A stretch of DNA of 64,000 nucleotides from Pestalotiopsis fici W106-1. Its lineage: Eukaryota > Ascomycota > Sordariomycetes > Amphisphaeriales > Sporocadaceae. The stretch lies in assembly GCF_000516985.1 (NCBI RefSeq), contig NW_006917092.1:2992619-3056618 (forward strand), in the 5' to 3' direction. This document shows positions 12,184 through 24,470 of the stretch, piece by piece; position 1 is the stretch's first letter; the number at the start of each line of letters is the position of its first letter. The position numbers were made by a program, and so were the translations under genes. Under the pieces are notes generated by a model that was not told the DNA's origin, did not search any database, and saw nothing but the letters and a program-made list of their open reading frames with translations.

Positions 12184-12992
12184 ATTTGTCTGCGCTGAGC
12201 AACTTAAGTGACGCCAAAGGATTCCGTATTTTCTATATGCGAGGCGGAAGGAGCTCGACAGGGAGAATAACTGAGGATGGCTGCATAGTCGGGCTTCGAT
12301 GTGGCATAAAAAGTTGGGGTTTCAGCAGGCTAACGCGGATGGCCTCGTTACATTAGCGACTGCAACGGTGGGCCGTTACGTATCATTTTACTCATTACTT
12401 GACCCAATCAAATGCGGGTTGGTTTTCGAAAGGTGTAGTGATACGAAGCAACTATTGGCTATGCTTCAAGGACCTGATAATCGGAAGAGGAGAAGAGCAG
12501 CAGGCAGCCAAAAACACATACCTTTTCCATCAGCGGCATATGTGTCCGGGATGTGTTCTGAACAATCTATGGCAACGAGTCAATTTAAGCCGCGATTCTA
12601 ACATGTTGGGTGGCCGTATGTTCTTATTTCACATGCCAGCGAAACCACTGGCTTACCCCTCAAGGTTCAAAGTGGGCGAGGAGCCAGAACTCAAGCACGC
12701 ATGCATCTTTAAACAAATAAAATTGCGAGATAGAAACTCATGCCTACCGCAATGGTCTGCGTATATAGAGTCTGCAGATCTGCAGAAGTGGAAGCTTTAG
12801 ACATTGCTTATCCTGACATACGTTGCTGAACGGGGAGAAACAAATTCGATCTGCACCATAAGTGGTGACTAGATGCGAAAACAGTTTGGCCATCTCACTG
12901 AGGGGTCGATGATTATCAATTGTCTATGAGTCTGAGTGGTCCTCCTGTGCCTCTTGTGCCTGCTGTGCCTAAGAGTTAGACTTCAACCTCTA
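12184..12992. other. Probable 5' remnant of the HET relic, then featureless DNA
   Basis: The frame of the HET relic stays open for roughly another 100 bp above 12183, so its 5' end may lie here. Plus-strand frames at 12299-12800 have no recognisable content. A short run of near-repeats of TGTGCCT lies around 12945-12970. Confidence 0.35.
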
Positions 12993-13735
12993 CTAGTGTT
13001 CCGTCTCCAAAGGCACGATAAACTGCCCAGTATAGGAGCCGGCAGTCGGCACTTGGTTCTTGGGTAGTCCTAGGGCCCCCGATTGTGTGTCAAACGCAGA
13101 CTTCATGAGGTTATGCATCGCGAGGTACGAGACGCTTAATGAGCGATGCACAAAATTATACACCTCTTCGGATGCCTTGCCCAGCACGGAGGTGGCGTCC
13201 GCGCGGACAAGAGGTACATCCCGGTCGACATACGACGCATCGTGCAACGAATCGCGAAGCGCTTCCGTGAACCTCTCCAGTCGCGACACCAGGTCGGCCT
13301 CTCAATTGAAGCCTGGAGTATCGAGCACTACAGGCCAGAGAGATTTGGCAATGCTGTAAAAGCGGTCTCTGGCTTCCAAACTGGCTGTGGCGTCCAACAA
13401 TAGCAACAACTGTGTCTACAAAGACTTGGTCAGCGGTTCTACGGATGTCTACCCTTTTAGGATAATGTCGATTTTGAAATGTCAATCAGTGATGCGATCG
13501 GTCTGGTCCACGGGCTATTTTGGTAGCAGACCAGGAAATTTCTGAGGTTGAGCGGAAGGTGGAAGCAGGTTCGCCGCGGGGAATGTAATGTGTTGTGCCA
13601 GCTCCTTTTGCTCGAGAATATTAAAATGCTCGACAACCAACGATTGGAACTGAACTTCATAAAGATCCGGGAGCTCAATGTACATGCCGCGTAGGTCCAA
13701 GGCTTTGACATACGGCAACTCAAGTGGCAAGCCAT
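12993..13735 (-). pseudogene. Relic of a hypothetical fungal gene
   Basis: Two minus-strand segments in the same frame look like coding sequence: 13515-13730 (about 70 residues, ending LLPK) and about 12993-13425 (LEARDRFYSIAKSLWP, then SRLERFTEALRDSL, to the stop). A non-coding stretch separates them and could be an intron of about 90 bp ending in GACACAG. The second segment contains an in-frame TGA between PGFN and EADL, where a Trp codon would fit (TGG to TGA). No clear start codon is present. I do not recognise the family. The same transition-type damage as in the neighbouring HET relic suggests a shared history. Confidence 0.45.
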
Positions 13736-14345
13736 GAGCTGCGAGGGAACTTCAATCGCGGTGTGTCTCTAGTGAGCAATTATCAAAGCCAAGAAGTTCA
13801 ACGACTGATTGCCCATTCTGGCGTCTGAACATGATTCACTGCGATAATTTACTCTCGACGACTGTTTACAGCGTAAAGGCAAAGGAACATTATCTATTCA
13901 TAGGACACTTCATTGTATCTTGCCCATTGAAACGGGTTTATGCTTCCTAAAGGAGTTTAATATTGCTAAGGGGGCTTTGTAGACCAAGCCCAAGCCCATA
14001 TTGAATTCCAAATTATGATTCACCTCACAACTAGGAAGCGATTATAATTCAGTTTTCTTTACTACTGAATTTAATCAGAGAAAAAGAGAATCAAACCACC
14101 TTTTCGCCGCATCTTATGTATTCGTAGCTCTTAGGCCCATCTAGTGAATGGCATCCAAGCTCTGATGTTATCACAGGTGGCGAAAAGGCTTCAAATCACA
14201 GTCGTAAGAAGTATTCAAATATATGGCTAGCATACCTGAATTTCACTAAAACGATCCTATCTCATAAAGTATTCTTGCCCCATCTGCAGCGTCAATGACT
14301 GAAAAATAGCACCTCGAGATCCGTGAAAACCAGCAACTCAGAAGG
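13736..14345. other. Intergenic region holding repeat copy B
   Basis: Most of this gap is occupied by the second copy of the dispersed repeat (13834-14190). The remainder shows no gene. Confidence 0.5.
13834..14190 (+). repeat. Dispersed direct repeat, copy B
   Basis: Same orientation and nearly the same length as copy A at 3754-4110, with long shared blocks such as AGAGAAAAAGAGAAT and GTGAATGGCATCCAAGCTCT. The copies bracket about 9.7 kb that contains the kinase-like gene, the PD-(D/E)XK-like gene and both relics. Confidence 0.75.
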
Positions 14346-15456
14346 ATGCCCTACCGAACGCGTAACCGGCCTGCGGACATGATGTCTACATTCACCCAGC
14401 AAGATGACTCACCATTGGCTTCAGAGTCGTCTTTGCTGATCTCCCAGCTGCAGCAAAAGGTTATAGATTTCTGTTACATTGACTATCAAGACATTGAACG
14501 CTTCATGTCTCTGGAGAACCCGAACGGACTCTTGTGCACTTTTTTGGTAGAAACATAGAAACACTCATGTCAGAATACGGAGACAAAGACCGCCATCACG
14601 GTACGTAAACACCCAGGGTCATTAATTGTGTTGCCCGTATTTTTCTTTTCCTTTTGGCATTACTGATACCAGAGAGGGATTTTGCAGTCACTTGTGAAAC
14701 CTTTACCTCACTGATCCAGCTCATCGTCTTTCAGCTGGGAACAGAGGCAGACCCCATGGTACCCTACACGTCGTCTCAGCTCGCATGGCAGGTCGTGTTC
14801 CGGCTTACAGACGACTGGATCGCTCACCCACAGGTCCTGGGATTGCGGCCCGTGTCCACCATTCGGTTTGACGAAATTGCCAGAGACGCCTCTCATTGTA
14901 TGTTATATCCCCCTCACTCAACCCTTGGTAGATCAGTTATTAACCAGCGTTCACTTTAGTGGATCACCACAACCCACGGATAAATCCGCCGCGCTTCGAG
15001 TACCTGAGCAAGTTGTTGATCAATCTTTGGAACTCGTCCTACGAAAAACCCGACAGACAACGAGTCCTGAGCAGCTTAGAGCCGCTTGGCAAGGCTCTGC
15101 AGGACTTTTTCAGCAGCAGCAGCAGCAGCAGCAGAAACAGCAGTGCCGAACCTCTGCCCGAAGTCTGGAATGTCATCAACTGGTGGCTTCTGCCCCCGCA
15201 TGACGAGCACATGTTCCGACCCGCCCCCTTGATTCCTTGGGACGAGTGCCTGGCTCATTTAAAGTACCTCGAGGGTCGTCTGCGCGCGAGCCGACACATC
15301 TTGGATGTGGAAAAGGCAAACTTGGTCAGGATGTGGCTGCTCGAGGATGACAGTGTGAGAATGCAGCGGGAGCAGTCGAGGCAGCAGCTGAAGCAATATG
15401 ATCAGTGGTTCCAGACGCAACAGTACAAGCCAGAGCAGCAGCGGCGGCGGCGGTAG
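14346..15456 (+). CDS. Hypothetical fungal protein, apparently frameshifted near the N-terminus
   Basis: The best model has exons 14346-14600, 14673-14897 and 14960-15456; introns of 72 bp (GTACGT...CCAG) and 62 bp (GTATGT...TTAG) keep phase. The first segment (70 codons) runs into a stop at 14558. The downstream reading FFGRNIETLMSEYGDKDRHH is one frame away, and adding one T to the T6 run at 14540-14545 would join them, so a one-base deletion or a sequencing error is likely. Alternatively, translation from ATG 14567 gives an intact 251-residue protein. The C-terminal half has a CAG/AGC run coding for poly-Ser (about 15111-15135), then WNVINWWLLPP and IPWDECLAHLKYLEGRLRAS, a charged helical segment and a Gln/Arg-rich end. 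I do not recognise the family. Confidence 0.5.
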
Positions 15457-18400
15457 GGCGAAAAAACTTTAGCTTCGATGCGCATGATAAATTTATTATA
15501 ATACAGTGTTTAACTCTTCTCAATATCCGTGTGCTTTGAGAATATATACATGGAGGATACCTGAAGACTAATCTCTGGGCCAATTGCATGACGACGGAGC
15601 ATTATTGCCACTGATTATGAGATACTCGTGACTCAACCACGGTGCGCCAGATGTGGCCCTGTGAAATACCGAAAGAAAACTACTAGGTACACAAAGTGTA
15701 CTCGATCCTCAAGGGTGTCGGCTTGAAAGATGAAATTGTATGCTCAAAGGACGGGGCAAGATAATGGTATCATGAACAGACTGGACGCATCTCAACTCAC
15801 CATTGAGATTTATGTAGTCGAGTTCCCACGGTACAATGAAAAGAGCATCATATGTCTTGTATAGGTAAACTTACCATGTTATTCATGCTGCTGAATACAG
15901 CAGTGCACAAGTCATGGATTTACACGAGCATGGAGCAGTGCTTCCCCCATATCGTGAAGACACGCACGCCACGATCGGAACGCACCGACACGCGTCCCAA
16001 GGAACTGAGATATCTCATGGGCAAGTTGAGCTTCCTCGCAGTCATGGTTGTTCACAAAGGAAAGGGAAATCTGATGTAGTGTCCTTGGTTTGTTGGTACC
16101 TGCAATGATGATTTCATAACATATGTTTTCCCCCATAGTTGACTGGAAATGGAAAGGGAACACAACTTGGGTGATAGGAGGTCGACTCTGCGCGGGACAG
16201 ATTTGATCATAACTGCGCTCGTGGTTATTGCATTTACTCAATCGTCCATAAGCCGCCCCTTACCACCATATTAGCACTCAAGGTATCATCAATGAGACCC
16301 TCAATCTGAAACTTTACCATTTGTGGACAGATGGTGAAATCGCTATGAGTACTCGGGATATTTCTCCGGAAGATTGGGGGTACAAAAGTCAGAGGAGAAT
16401 CGGTTGATGCATGTAGGACTCATTTGCAACTCAGTCACCGCGTCAATCGTCATATCAGTGGGACACCGTGTCAATGACGAATCAACAAGCTGCTAGAAGA
16501 ATCGGGCCCCCAATAGAACCTGATCATGGGGACGGAGTAAAGTGGAACGTCGCCCAAGACTGATGAGCATTGTACATAAGATATTATGTATCAACGCCCA
16601 CATTGCCAGATATTGGTGAACCAGCGCATACCGTCGGGCATAACTATTCATTATCAATTGTTAGCAAGTGAGTTATCGAGGGGTCGATGAGGTCCATCAC
16701 ATGGAGGGATGAATGTGATCCGCATATTGATATTCGAGTAAGGATGTGTAGATTGAGGAGTCGTACTAGCATATCACGCGTACGTTGCCCCTTTTCCCTA
16801 CTGATGCCTCCCTCTGTATTTACACTCTCAGTCTCGATCCGTCGGGATTGCGACGGTTAAGAAAGAACCCACTGTTTTCGGAACCGTGACCGTGCTATCT
16901 AATACGATTTCGTCACACAAGTGAACCGGGAGCCGGCCTGCGGCTCATCGTGGAACATGTCACAAAGGTCCGCGGTGGGCCCGGATTGGGTGGAGACACG
17001 GCTGCTTGTCTCACGGATCCGACAGTCGCATTTGAAGGCTGACCTCATGATGAAAACAAGGATCGACGGCATTATCGGGTTGTCGGGTAGCTGGCAGCGA
17101 CGGGTGAGACGTGAACAGAATGGATGCAATAGCTCCACACGGATCCCAAGCTGGAGGGTTGCAGGAAGGAGAAAAAAAAAAGTGGACGTGTTCGTAAGCA
17201 AGGGGCAAGCGGAGGGTGATTATTGTGGGTGAATACACCTATTGACGCCATGCGTCGGGTTCGGCTCAGTGCTGTAGTATGATGGCATTCAACATTTGAC
17301 GGTGGAGCTGAGCCCCCGAGCCGGTGAGTTGAGTTCTGTCGGCGAGCGGCAGCGTGAACAATATACAACCACTCATATCAGTCTTGTCGGATCTTTGTAA
17401 TATTCCCATATGCAAAGCTCGCTGATGAAACCATATTTTGGAGAAAGAATATTGGTAGAAGCTTGGGCTGTTGTGATACAGGAAAGCGACGGTAAAGTCC
17501 CGAGTGTCGAGCACGCATCTTCATGCCTCATGTCGCCAAACTTCCCCTACGAGAATCTACAGTTGCACACTCGATTGTTGACTGATACGGTCAAGGCGAT
17601 CTACAACGATTGCGCCCATAGTCTTCGAGTCCAGCCAGCCGTCGACTTTGGTTTTGTAGATGTAGTGGTACGATTGATCTATCAATGAGTTGTTGTCGTA
17701 CATGGTATAGTTGGAGGTCTGTGCATGAGTATAATGCGAAAGTGAGACTGTAGGATCAAGCTTGCATGCGATGACCAGTCGCAGCCTGTCCGGGTGAGAG
17801 CATCCCGGTATGCTATTGGAAGTGTAATGTCTGTTGCCTGGCTTCAGTTATGGTACCAAAACCGGTTTGAGTCCACCTTGTGCAGTAACAGCAGATCCTC
17901 AAGATCGAGAGCTCTTCGGAGGCCACTTGGTGTCTAAACTCTAGAGGTTCATGGATACTCCATTTTCTCGGACCGTTATGGGCCTTTTAATTGTGGACAC
18001 ATAGCGCGCACGGGGTGGTGATTGACTGTTGATCCCGGCGACGGTTTTGTCAATTTAGCGGCACTTGTTTTCTGTAGCATGGCATTTTGGCATTCTGGTA
18101 TTTTCTCGATCGAGATTGCGTAGAGTATCTATGATGTTACTGCCGTGGCAGTGGAGTCCAGTTTGGGGCACTTTGAGCTAAGTTAAAGAAGGGCCGATGA
18201 GAGCTGCGAGCGCAAGGCCTGACGTTTTTCTGAGTACCTCGAGTGCCTCGAGTGCCTTCACAAGTCGGCTGTGTTTGTTTGACGTCCTAGGTGCCAAACA
18301 AACTGCTGCCAAGTATTCCTGTATGCAGCTAGGTTTGAGCGGGAAAGAAGCACGAAAAAGAAAAGGAAGGGAATAAAAATTCTGAGCAAGGGTAAAAGTG

Positions 18401-21400
18401 CGAGCCCTAACCCACGAATGGCCGGGCTCGGAATGGATGCTTGGCCGGCAAAGATCTTGTCTGTGAGATGCTGCCTCTGAGATGAAGCGGCATTGCAGAA
18501 AAGCGCCGACAACCCTCGAGGATGTTTGGGCGCCCTGAAAACGCAGTTGCAGTTGCTACCAGGCCTCATTGAGCCGAGCAGGGTGACGTTGCACAGTTGT
18601 CTGTTTGGGGGGCTTACCACGATGATCTCACCCTGGTTAAGGAAAGTGGCGGCTCTGCGGGATAAATGCTGTGTGAGCCATCGGGTGTGGCACCTTTGGC
18701 ACCCAAAACATGCCTTGCAAACTATTGACTGCCCTATAATCGACAGCGTGGCTATTGGGTAAGCGGTACATGGTACGGTAGCCCTAAAGAAGCAAGCCGT
18801 AATGTAACCCCCAAATCAACCATTATTGTCTCTGTCGTGGATGGTTTCGCAAAGAACGGCTCTCGTTGTAAATAAATTACAGGACGCAAGCACCAGATAC
18901 ATATTGACGGTCGTGCAATGGTAACCAAATGAAGACCTTCTTGCATGCGGTTTTCGGGTTGACTGCAGCTCTGCCATGGGTATCACATCCCGAATCCGTC
19001 ATCGAGCAGCAACACTGCATATTGTGTGTAGTGTAGGAACAGCGCGAGGGTCCCCTTATTTTCACATGCCTTCAGGGTGTGTTGACACGCTGTACGAACA
19101 GGGCTAAATGATTGGTCAGAAGGTCAGAAAGAAATTCATGTCAAGCTGACTGCTGCTGCTGACAGGTGGTTGACCACTTTGGAAAGTGTAGATAAGGCAG
19201 GCCGGCGTCATCAAGGCCTGACATAGTGAAATGCACCATAACGACCGGAAATGATGATGATGATGTGATATGTGATGATTGTTTGATTGATGTTGAATTA
19301 TTGCTTCTGGTCGCATTTCTAAAGATACCGCTACTTTTGGTGGTTCGAGTTGGTCTCTGTAGTGGTTGCATCTGTCTGAGTCGAGAGACGAAAGAAGCAG
19401 TGTTCTGAGTGGATATTTTGTGGGTATAGTGGCATAGTGTGTACTCTGTACAGCACGTAGTGTAGACTACATTCGTACTTCTCCGTACATATAGTGTATC
19501 AGGTTGCAGCATGCGATCTGTCGTCTCCGCGTTCTGGAGAATTACCCCAGATTCATCGACAGCAGTAATGCCGAGCAATGAATCAGGTAGGTGATTATCA
19601 TTTGCCCGATGGTGGATGTAGGTTTGCCTTGTGCGGTCCAGAAGAGATGAAGATGTTCACTGATCGGTCGAGCGATTGGTGATAGCGACAAGTCCGAGTC
19701 AAAACCATCTAGTCATATGTCTAGCGATTGCTTTCCAAGAGCGATATTTTAAAATAGCAGCCTAGCAGCCAAGCAGCCAAGCAACTGGCAGGCGTGGCAA
19801 GCTTCCCATGAGCCATGATGGCCAGAATAGATTACCGAGATCTACCGTGGTGGCAGTAGTAATTGGACAGAGCGATGGACGAAACAAACAAAGCTGCCCA
19901 CTGCCTCACCAGTAGTACACCACATGAGTCGACTCTGCATGGACAACCAATGCAATCAGGGCATGATGAGAACTTCGGTAGGGTTTCCAGGGTCCCTGCT
20001 TGCAAGTTTAGTTCAGGCCAAGCGCAGACGGATTCTTGGAAATCCGGGGTCGTCTCTTGCGCATCTCTCTTACCGCGGCTATGCAGCGGATGTCGCGAAG
20101 CTCGGGATGGCCAATATACAGGAAGAGAGGAGCAAGTGAAACGAATACATCCTTGATGATCTGGTGGCTAGGTCAGGTCGTCTACCTGACACTCAAGATT
20201 TGAAGCGCCGTTCGAGGTCCTTTCGAGGTCCTGATCGAGTATACTCGCCGACATGACTACGGGAATATTTGATGAGGAGGAAATGTATACACGCAAACTT
20301 CCGTGTGCCAAGATAACTTTGATGAGCATGGGTCAAAATTCGCAAAGCTGCTTGTTGGAGGGGAGAAAAAAAACACGCACAATGGAGGGGTAGAGGAGGG
20401 AGGTTGGAGGGGTTGCAGTTCAGTTCCCTTCCTTGCTTCCATTTGGTTGCCCAGTGTGCTGGGACCGTGGTTACACGCTTGCGGGCCGAAGGGTGCACTT
20501 GCCCGGGGGCATTTGAGACCTTCCACTAACTTGTGCTTCCAGGGCGTTGTGCAACTAGAAAACGCCCTATCAGCGACCAATTATAAGGTTATTTTGCGCA
20601 AAGTGCAGCGGTCAAACAGCCACAGCCAAGCCAACCTGAAGCGGGTCCGCGTTCTCTTTTAGAACCCCGCCAAAGGTTCCGCTTTTCAGTGACGCTTGAC
20701 GTCATTTCTCCTTCCTGCGCCCGCCCCCCGCCGCCCCCCCCGCTTCGACTACATGCCTCGTCGGGGTCCCTGCGATATGCTGTCGGCCTAACCTGAAAAC
20801 ACCAGAATGCAGCCAAGCAGACGCAGCTCGGCCAACAAGCATCGATTTCGCTTGGTGTAATCTCTCCAAAGTGTCCCATTGGTGCCGTCCCCTGAACAAG
20901 GCAAACAAGCACATGCAGGAGGGAAAAATTCAATCCGACTGATCAACGAGCCAAGGCATACCAAATTTGTGGTGAGCGAGGGCAAAATACGGAATAGTGT
21001 AGATGAAGAAGAGGTACTTTTTTTTTCAGTCCAGGAATACAAGAAAGCACATTTAGTGATGTGTACTATATTGAGTGTTATGGAGCACGACAGTGCTAGT
21101 GTATTGACCGAGTAATATCTGGGGGATCGACCTCAGTCATGCGCATGTGCTGGCGTACCAATTGATATAGTGGTGCAAGAAGATCCGTGATATTCACAAT
21201 TCGAATATATCAGATACATTTTGTTTTTCAAGTGCCACAACAACAAAATAGAACATACATGAATACGAATGATCCTGGCTGACCTAGAATCAAACCTTGT
21301 TGCGCGATTCAGAGAATTTTTTCACAAAGTCGCCGTGTGTCGTCATTGTAGGCAAAATGCTTATCAGTAGTACTTTCTGCTGAATCCATAGGCTGGCCTC

Positions 21401-23023
21401 GCCGACCCTCGATGCCGTAATGTCCCCATTGGGCTTGGGCCTGTGGCTTAGGGGGTACAAGGACCCACCCGCGTGTAAGTGATGAATGCGATACACTTCG
21501 TCATCGCCCACTTTGAATGTGTGTCCAGACCATTATCTACACTCCGTAACAACAATAGTCGAATCCACTAACCGAGATGGTAAACTGGCCCGGCTATTCA
21601 CGCACATTGTCGAGACTGACCATGTAATTTTATTGGAAATTTGTGCGGCGTGAAATTCCAACAGTCAACTGCCGTAGTTGGTTTGAGATTTTGCACAGAT
21701 GAATGCAGTTGAACGGATGAATGCAGTTGAACGGATGAACGGCTCCTAGATACCGAATCAGAAGTATGAAATGCAAATATTTACGAATCAAGAGAATTTG
21801 CGCTATTTGTGGTAGTCAATGATACCGCACTGGACAAGTCCGCAGATATTCCGTACGTTGCTAGACTTCGAGATGCAGTGTAGCAGCAGTCTGTATGTAG
21901 TGAGTGGTATGCCATGGTACAGAGTACCTGGAGATAGTATTCGCGTATTGTAGACTGGAGTATTACCCTCTTTAATGCCTTGCCCCTGTCAAGGAACAAA
22001 TCTGTGGAACTTTGCAAGCCAGTCATCTTTGAACCAACATACCAAAGCCTTGGTAGAATTCAGGTCTATTAATGCCAAGCATGCACCTTTGAGAGGACCA
22101 GACTGATCAATTCCTGTCTGGGCGACATTGAATATGTTATCATACCACAGGCTTACCGACTCGATCCCTCAGCCCTTGGACGAATACATATCGGAGGATA
22201 TATCGGCTATTACTGTCTGTCGAGAATTGAAAATGAAACATCAAGCGAAGATAGCGACAGGCTAAGAATGCCGTCCATGCACGGGACTACCAGGTATGTC
22301 TCGATCATCGAGTAGTCGAGCACTCGAGGGATAAAAGCTCATGTGTCGTTGGTCGGACGGCCTCCCACCTAGATTGCCTCATACCAGGATGCGTAAAGCA
22401 CGCAGGACAGCCTCGACCCACCCACAGGGACCCTGACTGCCTGTCCTGTCGCCATCATGCTCGTGGCTTGGTGGTGGTTGTACTAGGTGGGTAACGGCTT
22501 AGTTCACCAGTGATGAAAACACCGGGTAGTCAATCGCCAACGCAATCCGGCCGATGACTACCACAACGTTGCCATGATGCCAAGCTGATTCGACCGCCCC
22601 ACCAGTTGGACCCACACGCCGGCCCTGCAAGCCACCTTGGTTGCGGCCATGATCAATCAGTTGTACGTTGATCTCACATCATTCATACATGCGGCTTCTT
22701 GTCAAGGGTGACTATAGCATTGTACTTCCGTACACTACAATGTCATCAATCGATTCCCATCAACGTGTACCCACATTTCTGTTATCCACATCCTCGTCCC
22801 ACTCCGTCTCTTCACCCGTCTGTCTTTCGAGAAATGAACATAAATATATGGCAATCCCCCAGGTAATCCCCATGGGAAATTGAAGACCTTTCTTCTCCAG
22901 TTCCCATAATCGAGACCCAACTTGACGAATTATATCTCGACCGTCCTCAACTCCAACAACTTTTTTTGCTTTTCAATCGCGTGTAGAGTTCGTTCCTTAC
23001 CCAAACTCAATAAACCCTCAACC
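15457..23023. other. Gene-poor stretch of about 7.5 kb
   Basis: No open frame here has coding composition, in-phase splice partners or a recognisable domain. Base composition is mixed rather than strongly AT-rich, so it does not look like a heavily RIPed transposon block. Minor features are C-rich tracts near 20725-20750, near-repeats of CTCGAGTGC at about 18238-18258, and an 18-bp tandem repeat at 21698-21741. The last 200 bp or so before 23024 contain pyrimidine-rich sequence typical of a fungal promoter. Non-coding RNA genes cannot be excluded by eye. Confidence 0.5.
21698..21741 (+). repeat. Short tandem repeat, 18-bp unit
   Basis: The unit GATGAATGCAGTTGAACG occurs twice head to tail, followed by a partial third unit (GATGAACG). 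It is non-coding. Confidence 0.8.
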
Positions 23024-24470
23024 ATGTCTCTCGAAATTCCCCAAGGCGACGGAAAGCCCTCTTTCCACCGAGGCAGCTTCGTCGATGAAATTGAGCACGC
23101 CCAGAAGGATCTGGTCGACAGCCTCCACGATTCCGAGTCACACAACGAGTCGCCCTCCGTCTCTTCATCAGACGGCTCAGTGCCCACATTAAGCCCGACA
23201 CAGAGTGCTACGCCCTCAACACCACCATCCGAACCTATTTCCCCTCCCGGTGATCTAGTAGCAGACAGCTTCGCTTTTGCTTTCGATATCGATGGTGTGC
23301 TCATTCGAGGTGGTCGGGCTATCCCCGAAGCCGTCGAGGCTATGAAAGTTCTCAATGGCCAGAATGAATATGGCATCAAGATGTAAGTCCTCGCGCTTGG
23401 AAGAATCAATAGCGTGGTTATGCTAACAAACAATCAGCCCTTACATCTTTTTGACCAACGGTGGAGGCAAGTCTGAGGCTGAGCGCTGCAAGGACTTGTC
23501 GAAGCAGATGGAGATCGACATTTCTCCAGCACAGTTCATCTGCGGACACACTCCCATGTCGGAAATGGCCACCAAGTACGGCACCGTTTTGGTTGTCGGT
23601 GGTGAGGGTGAAAAGTGTCGCCAGGTTGCCGAGTCTTATGGCTTCAAGGATGTCGTGACCCCTGGCGATATCATCAAGCACAACAGCGCAACCACGCCCT
23701 TCCGCAAGCTCACTCCCGAGGAGCTCGCCAACTCTAGAGAACGTGACTTTAGCAATGTAACCATTGACGCGGTTTTCGTTTTCGCTGACTCCCGCGACTG
23801 GGCTGGTGATCTCCAGATCATCCTTGACGTTGCCATGTCCAAGGGTGGTCGTCTCGGTACCACATCCGAGACCTTTGACGAGGGCCCCCCGATCTACTTC
23901 TCCCACAGCGATGTTCTCTGGTCTGCTGCCCACAATGACCCTCGTCTGGGTATGGGCGCCCTCCGCGGCATTGTCGAGTACACTTTCAAGGAGGTCACCA
24001 AGGGCAAGACATTGACTACCCACGCCTTTGGCAAGCCCCAGATTGGCACCTTTGAGTTTGCTACCCGCCTGCTGAGGAGATGGCGCAAGAACGAGCACAA
24101 CCTGGACTCGCCCCCTGAGACCGTGTACTTTGTTGGTGACACCCCCGAGAGTGACATCCGGGGTACGAATCAGTACAACGCCAAGGCCGAGAACGACTGG
24201 TACAGCATTCTAGTCAAGACCGGTATCTACCAGGAGGGTACCGAGCCTGCCTACAAGCCCCGAAACACTGTCAACTCTGTGTTGGACGCTGTCAACTTTG
24301 GTCTCAAGCGCGAGATGGAGAAGAAGGCTGCCAAGAACACCTTGCCTCTCGAGGCTTTCAACAGGGCCTCCAAGCCCAGACTGACCGATCTGCCCAACTG
24401 GCTCCTCGACAACAGCGATTGCGCCGTGCTGAGCCCTGCCGAAGAGCGCGCCTTGACACTCACGGCATAA
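23024..24470 (+). CDS. HAD-superfamily hydrolase, CECR5/HDHD5 type
   Basis: Exons 23024-23382 and 23438-24470, with a 55-bp intron (GTAAGT...TCAG), give 463 residues. After a disordered Ser/Pro/Thr-rich stretch (about 40-76) the HAD motif I is FDIDGVLIRGG, with the nucleophile Asp88 and Asp90. Motif II is FLTNGGGKSE just after the intron, and the distal acidic motif is VYFVGDTPESDIRG. This arrangement is that of subfamily IIA proteins related to human CECR5/HDHD5 and yeast YKR070W, which are linked to mitochondria and of uncertain substrate. No strong presequence is visible. The gene converges on the rhamnose dehydrogenase gene. Confidence 0.88.

Noticed and set aside
23418..24098. Minus-strand open frame of 226 codons
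   Set aside because: Antisense of the HAD hydrolase exon 2; no domain and no splice partners.
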